Shown: positions 8,141-15,542 of the stretch, one piece after another
Numbering within the stretch: position 1 is the first letter of the stretch
Layout: each line of letters opens with the position of its first letter
DNA from: Lachnospiraceae bacterium UBA7729
Lineage (GTDB): Bacteria; Bacillota; Clostridia; Lachnospirales; Lachnospiraceae
NCBI GenBank assembly: GCA_002482005.1
Contig: DLFD01000015.1
Location: 835-35,700 of the forward strand
Direction: 5' to 3'
DNA: 34,866 nt
The notes under the pieces: model-generated
Told to the model about the DNA's origin: nothing
Database searches by the model: none
Seen by the model: the letters and a program-made list of their open reading frames with translations, nothing else
Translations under genes and position numbers: made by a program

Positions 8141-9085
8141 TCACTCAGGGAGAAAGGATGGCTTTGCTTTGAACTGCATCTTCTTACCGGTTGCCGGATG
8201 GCGGAACTGCAGAAAGCAGGAGCAGAGCCGCAGGTTGTAATCGTAGCGGATGCCGGCCGGACCGTACTTGCGGTCGCCGTCGAGCGGGAGACCGGCCCCC
8301 GCAAGCTGAACGCGGATCTGATGATGGCGTCCGGTGTGAAGATGGATCTCCAGAAGGGCACGGCCGCAGCAGCCATCCGGGATCCCGGCAGAGCCCGTGC
8401 TGCCTGCACAGCTGTTTCCTGCGCCTGCCTGTGATGCCGCACTGCCTGCACAGCTGTTTCCTGCGCCTGCCTGTGATACCGCACTGCCTGCGCTGCTGCT
8501 TCCTGCGCCTGCCTGTGATGCCGCACTGCCTGCGCTGCTGTTTCCTGCGCCTGCCTGTGATGCCGCACTGCCTGCGCTGCTGCTATCCTGTGACGCCGCA
8601 ATGTCCCGCGTCCAGATCTTCAGGGTACGATAGGTCAGCTCAGCCCATTTCCCGTCCCGGGTATTTTCCGGAACGATCTCCGTCGTGTTCTTCTGATAGT
8701 TCCTCCTCAGGTAGTCCTGAAGGACTGCAACCGAGTGCTCCGCCTTCTTTGCTTTCTCATAAGAAGTTTTGTCCTTCAGGATGACCATGGCCTGGTATAC
8801 CTTGCGCATATCTGACCTGCCGTCGGCCTTGGCCTGGACCTGCTTTGAGAGGATGCCTGCAGCCTTATTGTTCTTCGCAAAGACAAGCAGCCCTTCGACC
8901 GGCTGATCAAGGCGGTGAATGATGCCAAGATAAGGTTCTCCCTTCCCCTGATATTCCGGTTTTTCACTGAGATATGTCTTCAGAATCGATATCAGGTCCT
9001 TCTGGGAAGAACTTCCCGCCTGAACAGGAAGCCCTGACTCCTTGTTCACTACTATGATGTCCTTGTCTTCGTAGATGATCTCCAT
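8141..9085 (-). CDS. RluA-family RNA pseudouridine synthase with a repeat insertion
   Basis: A 314-residue enzyme that should isomerise uridine to pseudouridine in rRNA or tRNA. The catalytic motif HRLDQPVEGLLVF begins at residue 57, with D60 as the expected nucleophile. The second conserved block, TGRHHQIRVQLA (251-262), is intact, as is the C-terminal segment. Between them, residues about 162-239 are a Ser/Ala/Gly/Gln-rich stretch encoded by a 42-bp tandem repeat, which is foreign to the family fold. The insert is in frame and sits between strands where relatives are short, so the enzyme may still work. The start has GTGGAG five bases upstream. Which RNA position it modifies cannot be read from sequence. 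Confidence 0.9.
   Translation of the reverse strand: MEIIYEDKDIIVVNKESGLPVQAGSSSQKDLISILKTYLSEKPEYQGKGEPYLGIIHRLDQPVEGLLVFAKNNKAAGILSKQVQAKADGRSDMRKVYQAMVILKDKTSYEKAKKAEHSVAVLQDYLRRNYQKNTTEIVPENTRDGKWAELTYRTLKIWTRDIAASQDSSSAGSAASQAGAGNSSAGSAASQAGAGSSSAGSAVSQAGAGNSCAGSAASQAGAGNSCAGSTGSAGIPDGCCGRALLEIHLHTGRHHQIRVQLAGAGLPLDGDRKYGPAGIRYDYNLRLCSCFLQFRHPATGKKMQFKAKPSFLPE
8401..8598 (-). repeat. 42-bp tandem repeat inside the pseudouridine synthase gene
   Basis: Full units start at 8401, 8443, 8485 and 8527, with a partial fifth copy from 8569. Units differ at only a few positions. Each encodes 14 residues of the type AGNSSAGSAASQAG. A 42-bp period keeps the reading frame when the copy number changes. 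Confidence 0.92.
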
Positions 9086-9144
9086 AAAAACTCCACTTCT
9101 GTAAATACCGGGGCTGGCCTTATATGCACGTGCCCATACAACAG

Positions 9145-9203
9145 AAAAAACCGGGAAGCCAGCTCTGATATCCTTCTTTCAGATATCATAGTCGGCTTCC
9201 CGG
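9145..9203 (-). terminator. Intrinsic terminator of metK
   Basis: CCGGGAAGCC (9151-9160) pairs with GGCTTCCCGG (9194-9203). On the minus strand the stem is followed by six Ts (9145-9150). It lies 37 bp past the metK stop codon. Confidence 0.9.
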
Positions 9204-9239
9204 CCCTTATTCAAGTCATATTATTCAGGAAGCGCCTGA

Positions 9240-10424
9240 TCAGCCAAGATACTTCTTAAGAGCGTCGACCTTGTCGAGATGCTCCCACGGAAGATCCACA
9301 TCATCACGTCCGAAGTGGCCGTAAGCAGCGGTCTGCTTGTAGATCGGACGACGGAGATCCAGCATCTTGATGATCCCTGCCGGACGAAGGTCGAAGTTCT
9401 CGCGAACGATATCGGTCAGCTTGTCATCAGCGATCCTGCCGGTCCCGAAGGTATCAACCTGAACGGAGGTCGGCTCAGCAACACCGATCGCATAGGAAAG
9501 CTGGATCTCACACTTGTCAGCAAGACCTGCAGCGACGATGTTCTTTGCAACATAACGTGCAGCATATGCAGCGCTGCGGTCAACCTTGGTGCAGTCCTTG
9601 CCGGAGAATGCTCCGCCGCCGTGGCGGGCCATTCCGCCATAGGTGTCGACGATGATCTTACGGCCGGTCAGACCAGCATCACCGTGCGGGCCGCCGATAA
9701 CGAAACGTCCGGTCGGATTGATGTAGAATCTGGTCTTGTCATCGATCAGTTCCTTCGGGAGGACCGGATCAAAGACATACTTCCTGATGTCCTCATGGAT
9801 CTGCTCCTGGGTGACATCCTCATCATGCTGGGTAGAAAGAACAACAGCCTCAAGACGGGCCGGCTTGCCATTCTCATCATACTCTACGGAAACCTGGGAC
9901 TTTCCGTCCGGACGAAGGTAGGAAAGAGTTCCATCCTTACGGACCTTGGTCAGCTGACGGCAAAGCTTATGGGCCAGATCGATCGGATATGGCATATAAG
10001 TCCTGGTCTCGTTGGATGCATAGCCGAACATCATACCCTGATCGCCGGCGCCGGTATCAAGGTCGTCCTTCAGCTCGCCTTCCTTTGCTTCCAGAGCCTT
10101 GTCAACACCCATTGCGATATCAGCAGACTGCTGGTCCAGCGCAACGAAGACTGCGCAGGTGTTTCCGTCGAATCCGGTCTTTGCATCGTTGTAGCCGATC
10201 TCGTTGACGGTCTTTCTGACGATCGACTGGATATCAAGCTTAGCCTTGGTGGTGATCTCACCAGTAACAAGAACGAAACCTGTGCATGCTGCAGTCTCGC
10301 AGGCAACACGGCTCATCGGGTCCTGCTCCATGCAGGCATCCAGGATGGCATCCGAAACCGCATCGCAGACTTTATCCGGATGTCCTTCGGTCACGGACTC
10401 GGAAGTAAACAGACGCTTCTCCAT
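9240..10424 (-). CDS. metK: S-adenosylmethionine synthetase
   Basis: A 394-residue cytosolic enzyme that makes SAM from methionine and ATP, releasing phosphate and pyrophosphate. The ATP-binding HPDKVCD motif is at 15-21. The two family signatures are intact: GAGDQGMMFGYA (from 125) and GGGAFSGKD (269-277), which bind the phosphates and Mg2+/K+. The length is normal for the bacterial enzyme. The ATG start is preceded by AAAGAGAG. A SAM-I riboswitch and its terminator lie 220-370 bp upstream, so the enzyme is switched off by its own product. An intrinsic terminator follows the gene, so metK appears to be monocistronic. Confidence 0.98.
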   Translation of the reverse strand: MEKRLFTSESVTEGHPDKVCDAVSDAILDACMEQDPMSRVACETAACTGFVLVTGEITTKAKLDIQSIVRKTVNEIGYNDAKTGFDGNTCAVFVALDQQSADIAMGVDKALEAKEGELKDDLDTGAGDQGMMFGYASNETRTYMPYPIDLAHKLCRQLTKVRKDGTLSYLRPDGKSQVSVEYDENGKPARLEAVVLSTQHDEDVTQEQIHEDIRKYVFDPVLPKELIDDKTRFYINPTGRFVIGGPHGDAGLTGRKIIVDTYGGMARHGGGAFSGKDCTKVDRSAAYAARYVAKNIVAAGLADKCEIQLSYAIGVAEPTSVQVDTFGTGRIADDKLTDIVRENFDLRPAGIIKMLDLRRPIYKQTAAYGHFGRDDVDLPWEHLDKVDALKKYLG

Positions 10425-10601
10425 CGTAACTCTCTTTCTGATCGAACCTCGATCTGGTGGTCTTTGCTTTTACTCTCAGGATCAAGTGATAAAACACGGC
10501 ATTCATATGGTTTCCGTGCTCGTTTCCGGCACTCTGCCTGATGTCCGGATGCCTGTCCTCACAAGTGAACCCGTGCACCCTTCCATCGTCAGGAGCTTAT
10601 C

Positions 10602-10636
10602 ATGCAAAAAGCCCGCCACCGGCGCCCTTTTTGCAT
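10602..10636 (-). terminator. Second hairpin downstream of the riboswitch terminator
   Basis: ATGCAAAAAG (10602-10611 on the plus strand) is complementary over 10 bp to 10627-10636, around a GC-rich 15-nt loop. The transcript arm carries TTTTT. It lies between the riboswitch terminator and metK, so it may be a back-up terminator or part of the expression platform. Confidence 0.5.
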
Positions 10637-10647
10637 CCTATGGGACT

Positions 10648-10672
10648 AAAAAAATCCGCCCTGAAGGCGGAT
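10648..10672 (-). terminator. Riboswitch-controlled terminator before metK
   Basis: On the minus strand ATCCGCC, loop TTCA, GGGCGGAT is followed directly by a T-run. The hairpin lies 20 bp after the riboswitch aptamer, the standard place for a SAM-I expression platform. Confidence 0.9.
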
Positions 10673-10691
10673 CTGAATTTCATTCAAATCC

Positions 10692-10790
10692 CCTTATTGT
10701 TCGAGTTTCCTCGCTCAGGTTGGCACCTTCCGTCCAGGGGGGTTGCCGTGGTTTCTCAGGTCCTATGTACCTCCGCCACCTCTGAATAAG
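10692..10790 (-). promoter_or_regulatory. SAM-I (S-box) riboswitch aptamer
   Basis: On the minus strand the closing helix P1 is CTTATT (10785-10790) with AATAAG (about 10693-10698). Within it are the S-box landmarks AGAGGTGG near the 5' side, GAAACCACGGCAACC in the core, AAGGTGCCAACC, and the 3' end GAACAATAAG. These match the conserved SAM-I consensus, including the kink-turn and SAM pocket. High SAM should stabilise the aptamer and allow the terminator at 10648-10672 to form, reducing metK expression. A TATATA sequence at 10808-10813 is a plausible -10 box, but its -35 is weak. Confidence 0.95.
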
Positions 10791-10850
10791 AGAAAAGCAA
10801 ATGATGTTATATAGTTTTTTCTTAATACCTCACAGAATGTACATGAAATC

Positions 10851-10887
10851 AAAAAATCCGTCAAGGACTTTTCCATCCCTGACGGAT
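10851..10887 (-). terminator. Intrinsic terminator of the CdaR-like regulator gene
   Basis: On the minus strand ATCCGTCA...TGACGGAT (10856-10863 with 10880-10887) forms a stem followed by six Ts. It ends the upstream gene before the metK leader begins. Confidence 0.88.
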
Positions 10888-10997
10888 AACAGTTATGAAT
10901 CGATGTTAGGTGAAGATATACACCCATGCTCACTTGTAGCCGTTCAGCTTATCAGAAACAACTTTTGTATAAAAACCGTGAAGACCCCTTCCGAAGA

Positions 10998-12092
10998 TCA
11001 GACCTGATTTCCATCCAGATAATGAAGATAGTTCTCAACCATCAGCGCGATCTTGAAGGTCAGGGCATCGTCAAATCTCCGGATATCGAGCCCCGTGGAC
11101 TTATACAGCTTCTCGAGACGATAGACCAGAGTGTTGCGGTGAACGAACAGCTGGCGCGCAGTCTCCGAGACGTTCAGATTGTTCTCGAAGAACATGTTGA
11201 TGGTCTGGAGAGTCTCATCATCGAATGTATCCGGCTGCTGCTTCGTGAATACTTCCTTGATGAACATCCGGCACAGGCTCTCCGGAAGCTGATAGATCAG
11301 ACGTCCGATCCCCAGCTTGTTGTACATATGAACACGTTCTGCACTGTAGAAGATCTTTCCGACGTTCAGCGCCATCCTTGCTTCCTTGTAGGAACGGGAG
11401 ACCTGGGAGATATCGTGGATGATCGTTCCTGCTGCGATCCGCACATCGGTCATCGCCTCCGTGTTCAGCGTATCGCGGATCATGTTTGCGGTCTGCTCCA
11501 CGACATCGTAATCATCGTCCGGATTCTCGAGCTCCTGGACGAGGATGATACTCTTCTCATCCACTTCGGTGATGAAATTCCCCTCATCATCCGAGAACAT
11601 ATTACGAAGGACCTCCATCGATTCGGTATCCTTCTCATGTCTTGTCTCGACAATGAAGACGATCCTGTTCTTCTCGGCTGCGATACGAAGTTTCTTCGCC
11701 CGGTTATAGATATCGACAAGGAGCAGATTGTCCAGAAGCAGATTCTGAATGAAATTCGTCTTGTCGTAACGTTCCCTGTAGGCCATGATCAGATCCTGGA
11801 GCTGACTCACGCAGATTCTTCCGATCATGTGAACATCTTCTCCGGCGCCTCTCGCGATCAGGACATACTCAGTGGCACCTTCCTCACCCATTACCTTGAA
11901 GAAATGATGCCCCTGGACCTCCTGGCTGTCTGCCGGTGATATCGCAAACTGCCTTACCGTATCATCATCAACATCTTCCTCACTCCTGGTTGATGCAACC
12001 ACGGAACCATCCGTGCTGCGGACAGAAAAATCGATCTTTGTAATCTCCTTAAGCTTCTCTATGGAAGACTTGATAATCTGGTTTGAGATCAT
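10998..12092 (-). CDS. CdaR/PucR-type helix-turn-helix regulator
   Basis: A 364-residue cytosolic regulator. The N-terminal ~130 residues resemble the sugar-diacid recognition domain of CdaR. The middle resembles the GGDEF-like domain of this family but lacks a GGDEF active site. Residues about 300-355 contain the PucR-type helix-turn-helix: NLNVSETARQLFVHRNTLVY followed by RLEKL. Members usually activate genes for sugar-acid or related carbon uptake. It lies downstream of the ABC ATPase gene in the same direction, with a terminator between them. A regulatory link to sugar transport is inference. The start has a strong AAGGAGGAG. The ligand is unknown. Confidence 0.85.
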   Translation of the reverse strand: MISNQIIKSSIEKLKEITKIDFSVRSTDGSVVASTRSEEDVDDDTVRQFAISPADSQEVQGHHFFKVMGEEGATEYVLIARGAGEDVHMIGRICVSQLQDLIMAYRERYDKTNFIQNLLLDNLLLVDIYNRAKKLRIAAEKNRIVFIVETRHEKDTESMEVLRNMFSDDEGNFITEVDEKSIILVQELENPDDDYDVVEQTANMIRDTLNTEAMTDVRIAAGTIIHDISQVSRSYKEARMALNVGKIFYSAERVHMYNKLGIGRLIYQLPESLCRMFIKEVFTKQQPDTFDDETLQTINMFFENNLNVSETARQLFVHRNTLVYRLEKLYKSTGLDIRRFDDALTFKIALMVENYLHYLDGNQV

Positions 12093-12213
12093 GGACGTCT
12101 CCTCCTTTTCTGAAAAGTCTACACGGTTTTTCCGGCACTTGCAAGCAGATGATGACTTTGGGACCCGTCCGTCACCGGCGGCCTTTGCATACTATGGTAG
12201 GGAAATATAGCAG

Positions 12214-12247
12214 GAAAAGAGGACTCTTCCCTAAGGAAGAGTCCTCT
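12214..12247 (-). terminator. Intrinsic terminator of the ABC ATPase gene
   Basis: A perfect 13-bp stem (12218-12230 with 12235-12247) has a 4-nt loop. On the minus strand it is followed by TTTTCC. It separates the ATPase gene from the regulator gene. Confidence 0.9.
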
Positions 12248-12278
12248 GAATGATTCAGTCTGTTTGAGAGATATCTGA

Positions 12279-13382
12279 TCAGTTGGTGATGACCTTCTCG
12301 GTCTCCTTATCGAAGATATGGATCTTGTCGGTCTCGATTCCGAAGATAACCTCGCTGCCGTTCCTTGCCTCGGTCCTCGGGTTGACACGGGCAGTCATGT
12401 TAGCACCGTTGATGGTGAAGTACAGGAATACTTCAGCACCGAGCAGCTCATAAACTTCGATCTTAGCCTTAAGAGTAGAATCGCACTTTGCTACGACCTC
12501 CGGATCATCATCCAGGTGCTCCGGACGGATACCCATGATAACGGTCTTTCCTACATATCCACCGTCAACAACCTTCTTAGCCTTTTCTGCCGGAAGATGT
12601 ACCTTCCCAGCTGCGCCAAGATCAAGGTCGCCGTTCGGAAGGACCTTAGCATCAAGGAAGTTCATCTGCGGAGATCCGATGAATCCTGCAGTGAACAGGT
12701 TAGCCGGCTTGTTGTACAGGTTCTGCGGAGTATCTACCTGCTGTACGACACCATCCTTCATGACAACGATCCTGGTACCAAGGGTCATAGCCTCGGTCTG
12801 GTCATGGGTGACGTAGATGATGGTAGCTCCCAGTCTCTGATGAAGCTTGGAGATCTCGGTTCTCATCTGAACACGAAGCTTTGCATCCAGGTTGGACAGC
12901 GGCTCATCCATCAGGAAGACCTTCGGGTTACGAACGATTGCACGTCCCATAGCAACACGCTGTCTCTGTCCACCGGAAAGAGCCTTCGGCTTTCTGTCGA
13001 GGAGCTTCTCCAGATCAAGGATCTTAGCTGCATCACGAACCTTCCTGTCGATCTCATCCTTCGGAACTTTTCTCAGCTTCAGAGAGAATGCCATGTTATC
13101 ATATACGGTCATATGCGGATACAGAGCGTAGCTCTGGAAGACCATTGCGATATCACGGTCCTTCGGCTCGACATCGTTCATGACCTTGCCGTCGATCTTA
13201 AGGGTACCGGAGGAGATCTCCTCAAGTCCTGCGATCATACGAAGCGTGGTTGACTTTCCGCATCCAGACGGTCCGACGAAGATGATGAATTCCTTGTCAG
13301 CGATATCAAGGTTGAAGTCCTTGACAGCCTGGAACCCGTTCGGATAGACCTTATTGATGTGCTCAAGATTTAAGCTTGCCAT
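12279..13382 (-). CDS. ugpC: Multi-sugar ABC transporter ATP-binding protein (UgpC/MsmK type)
   Basis: A 367-residue ATPase that energises CUT1-type sugar importers. Walker A GPSGCGKST is at 37-45, the signature LSGGQ at 135-139, and Walker B VFLMDE at 155-160, with a switch histidine in VTHDQTEA. The C-terminal third is the OB-fold regulatory domain typical of MsmK/UgpC/MalK. The start is ATG 13382, with GGGAGG ten bases upstream; an in-frame ATG at 13400 lies before that site and is less likely. No permease or binding-protein gene is adjacent. In Gram-positive bacteria one such ATPase often serves several sugar importers encoded elsewhere. The name ugpC follows common annotation; the substrate cannot be read from sequence. 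Confidence 0.92.
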   Translation of the reverse strand: MASLNLEHINKVYPNGFQAVKDFNLDIADKEFIIFVGPSGCGKSTTLRMIAGLEEISSGTLKIDGKVMNDVEPKDRDIAMVFQSYALYPHMTVYDNMAFSLKLRKVPKDEIDRKVRDAAKILDLEKLLDRKPKALSGGQRQRVAMGRAIVRNPKVFLMDEPLSNLDAKLRVQMRTEISKLHQRLGATIIYVTHDQTEAMTLGTRIVVMKDGVVQQVDTPQNLYNKPANLFTAGFIGSPQMNFLDAKVLPNGDLDLGAAGKVHLPAEKAKKVVDGGYVGKTVIMGIRPEHLDDDPEVVAKCDSTLKAKIEVYELLGAEVFLYFTINGANMTARVNPRTEARNGSEVIFGIETDKIHIFDKETEKVITN

Positions 13383-13460
13383 AATTACAAAACCTCCCAA
13401 TGACTGATCTGCTAAAATACCGATCGTTGCTTCAGAGTCCCTCCTCTGAAAACTGTCTCA

Positions 13461-13528
13461 AGTATAACCTTTTCAGTCATAATTAACCATTGACGAGTAA
13501 TACAATTTTTCAGTTCAACAATTGTATT
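13461..13528 (-). promoter_or_regulatory. Promoter and operator-like dyad upstream of ugpC
   Basis: On the minus strand TATACT (13461-13466) is a good -10 box; the hexamer 17 bp upstream (TGGTTA) is a poor -35. Farther upstream, AATACAATT (13499-13507) pairs with AATTGTATT (13520-13528), a 9-bp dyad suited to a regulator. A weak -35 with an upstream dyad suggests activator control. A smaller dyad, TTCAGAG/CTCTGAA (13431-13450), lies in the 5' leader. Confidence 0.45.
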
Positions 13529-13627
13529 AAAAACCAAAGAAAAAAAAATGCATGGAAAACCATGTATGAATTGACGAAATTTAATATAAAAAAGTAAACA
13601 ATTTGACGAAGACCCATTTCCGTGAGA

Positions 13628-13657
13628 TTGTCAGCCACAATCCCGATGTTGTATACT
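13628..13657 (+). promoter_or_regulatory. Promoter for the exonuclease gene
   Basis: TTGTCA (13628-13633) and TATACT (13652-13657) are separated by 18 bp, with five of six matches in each box. Transcription would begin near 13664, leaving a leader of about 105 nt. Confidence 0.6.
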
Positions 13658-13727
13658 GTCTCTGCTGCTTTTGCATGAGACAAAATCCGATGCCGCTTTA
13701 CAGAAGGCAGCCATGCAATGGCGGCAT
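13658..13727 (+). other. Structured 5' leader of the exonuclease mRNA
   Basis: Several hairpins can form. ATGCCGC (13690-13696) pairs with GCGGCAT (13721-13727). An overlapping GCCAT/ATGGC stem (13710-13714 with 13718-13722) competes with it. A TGTCTC/GAGACA pair lies farther upstream. No known riboswitch class was recognised. Confidence 0.4.
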
Positions 13728-13768
13728 GATACAAGAGACACATCAATAGCCAAGAAAGCGGTCCTTTC

Positions 13769-14749
13769 ATGAATTATATCGTTCTGGACCTGGAATGGAA
13801 CCAGTGTCCTTACGGAAAAGACAGAGAAGACAAAAGGCTCCCTTTCGAGATCATCGAGATTGGAGCTGTCCGGACAGACGAAAACTTCCATATGCAGGAT
13901 GAATTCCATGAGATCATCCGTCCCGTTTTATATAGGAAACTGCATCACTGTATCCGCAACGTCATCCATATGACGGAGAAGGACTTTGAGAGAAAAAGAA
14001 CATTTCCGGAGGTCTTTTCCGACTTCATGAGATGGTGCGGCAAAGATCCGGTCTTCTGTACCTGGGGTCCCGGAGATCTGACGGAGCTTCAGCGCAATGT
14101 TGCCTGGAACATCCGGAAAAAGAAACTTCCAAAGGACTGGCCTTTCGCATTTCCCCTGTTCTTCAGGGACATCCAGAAGATCTTCTCCTATACATACGAG
14201 GATAAAAAGACCCGCCGTTCTCTGAAGTGGGCCGTCGAATATCTTTCGATCCCTCAGGACCTGGAGTTCCACGATGCTTTCTCGGATGCTGTCTACACGG
14301 CAAAAGTCCTGGAAAGGCTCCCGGCAGACACGGTCGAGTCCTATTCCTCGATCGATACCTATATCACTCCGAAAAACAGGAATGAAGAGATCTATGCTGA
14401 CTACGGGACCTACCGGAAGTACATCTCCATGGCTTTCAAAGACCGCAACGACGTGATGAAGGATCCGGTCGTGATCACCACCGCCTGCCCGTACTGCGGA
14501 AGAAGGCTCAGAAGGAAGATCCGCTGGTTCTCCGAGAACGGGAAGAACTATCTCTGCATAGCCGTCTGCAAGGAGCACGGACTCGTCAAGGGAAAGATCA
14601 GGATCCGTCAGAACGCAGAAGGCAGCTGGTTCGCAGTGAAGACGATCCGTACGGTGACAAGGGAAGAGGCAGAGAAAGTAAAGGAAAAAAAAGAAGCGGT
14701 ACGCAAAAAGAGAAGAGAGCACCGGGCGGCGCTCTCCTCGAGAAGATAG
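13769..14749 (+). CDS. DEDDh 3'-5' exonuclease with C-terminal zinc ribbon
   Basis: A 326-residue protein of the DnaQ/KapD-like RNase T superfamily. The first acidic pair is D7 and E9 in VLDLEW. A middle Asp lies in GDLTEL. The last motif, FHDAFSDA, has the His five residues before the Asp, which assigns it to the DEDDh group. The C-terminal third carries CPYCGRR and a later Cys-containing segment (CIAVCKEHG), likely a zinc-binding ribbon, then a Lys/Arg-rich tail suited to nucleic-acid contact. The substrate (RNA or DNA) is not determined. It is the only gene in the window transcribed against replication. The ribosome site before the ATG is weak. The gene has its own promoter and a structured leader, and it converges on the recombinase gene. 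Confidence 0.85.
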   Translation: MNYIVLDLEWNQCPYGKDREDKRLPFEIIEIGAVRTDENFHMQDEFHEIIRPVLYRKLHHCIRNVIHMTEKDFERKRTFPEVFSDFMRWCGKDPVFCTWGPGDLTELQRNVAWNIRKKKLPKDWPFAFPLFFRDIQKIFSYTYEDKKTRRSLKWAVEYLSIPQDLEFHDAFSDAVYTAKVLERLPADTVESYSSIDTYITPKNRNEEIYADYGTYRKYISMAFKDRNDVMKDPVVITTACPYCGRRLRRKIRWFSENGKNYLCIAVCKEHGLVKGKIRIRQNAEGSWFAVKTIRTVTREEAEKVKEKKEAVRKKRREHRAALSSRR

Positions 14750-14761
14750 TGATCATCGCAT

Positions 14762-14800
14762 TGATGCAAGTGCCAAAAGTCCCTTTGGGCACTTGCGTCA
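14762..14800. terminator. Bidirectional terminator between convergent genes
   Basis: TGATGCAAGTGCC (14762-14774) pairs with GGCACTTGCGTCA (14788-14800) with one wobble, and the stem can extend inward. It separates the exonuclease (plus) from the recombinase (minus). Flanking T-tracts are short, so efficiency is uncertain. Confidence 0.7.
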
Positions 14801-14801
14801 T

Positions 14802-15542
14802 TTACATATTCTTAAACTCGTCAAGCAGTGTGTCGATCGAGCTCAGCAGACATTCTGTCTTTCCGAACCATGCGTCCGGATTCTTCGGACTCTGCATCTC
14901 CTGCTGGATCTTCGTGAGCTCATTCTTGATCCGCTCGATGTGGCTGACGCCGATCCCGTCCCGGTAGAGGCGGGCGCGAGCTTTTGCATTTTCTTCGGCT
15001 GACATGGCTTTGATGCCGATCCCGAGATTGGACGGGGTCACGCCGATATAGCGGTAGGTCACGGAAGGAGATGTGTGGTTCATCAGGTCCTGCAGGTAAT
15101 AGATGTCCCCGGTCTTCTGATAGTATCTCCATGCGAATGTTTTCCGCATGGTCGTTGCCCCCACGTCTTCGATCCCTGCCCTGCGGCCTGCCTCCTTCAG
15201 GACCCGGTATGCCTGTTCCCGGGAGAGCGGCTGGTCCATCCTTGTCCCATGGCCGTAGATCAGATAATTGCCCGGATCTTTTCCTTCCGTGAAGCGGTCC
15301 AGGGTCTGACGGAGTTCCCATGGGATATGGAAATCCCGCCTCACGTCTCTTGTCCCGATCTCGGAACGAAAGTAATCCTTCTGTCTCACGTCGCCGACCC
15401 TCAGTCTCAGGATCTCCTGAAGCTGAAGTCCGGTCCCGATTCCGACCATGAACATGATCAGGTACTTTTCATCGATCTTTCCCAGTTCATCGCAGAAAGC
15501 CTGAAGCTTCTTCTCGTCCTTTATGGGAGAAACCCACTTCAT
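14802..15542 (-). CDS. Tyrosine recombinase-like protein with altered catalytic residues
   Basis: A 246-residue protein resembling the catalytic domain of phage-integrase-type recombinases, with almost no N-terminal SAM-like DNA-binding domain. Aligning motifs by eye, the first catalytic Arg (normally in TGLR) is Gln at residue 40 (TGLQLQEIL), and the His of the HxxR box is Thr130. R133, H156 and the nucleophile Tyr165 (TYRYIG) remain. The C-terminal ~70 residues look helical. The start codon overlaps the stop of the carboxypeptidase gene by 4 bp, so translation is coupled and the gene is the last in the cell-wall cluster. With no attachment sites nearby it does not look like part of an integrated element. 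It may be domesticated or act only as a DNA-binding protein. Confidence 0.8.
   Translation of the reverse strand: MKWVSPIKDEKKLQAFCDELGKIDEKYLIMFMVGIGTGLQLQEILRLRVGDVRQKDYFRSEIGTRDVRRDFHIPWELRQTLDRFTEGKDPGNYLIYGHGTRMDQPLSREQAYRVLKEAGRRAGIEDVGATTMRKTFAWRYYQKTGDIYYLQDLMNHTSPSVTYRYIGVTPSNLGIGIKAMSAEENAKARARLYRDGIGVSHIERIKNELTKIQQEMQSPKNPDAWFGKTECLLSSIDTLLDEFKNM

Noticed and set aside
8107..8601. Minus-strand reading frame of Gln/Ala/His repeats
   Set aside because: It is the 42-bp repeat read in another frame of the pseudouridine synthase gene, which has the intact catalytic motifs.
14802..15542. Integrated prophage or genomic island
   Set aside because: Only a recombinase-like gene is present; it is coupled to a cell-wall operon and no phage genes, tRNA target or flanking direct repeats are seen.
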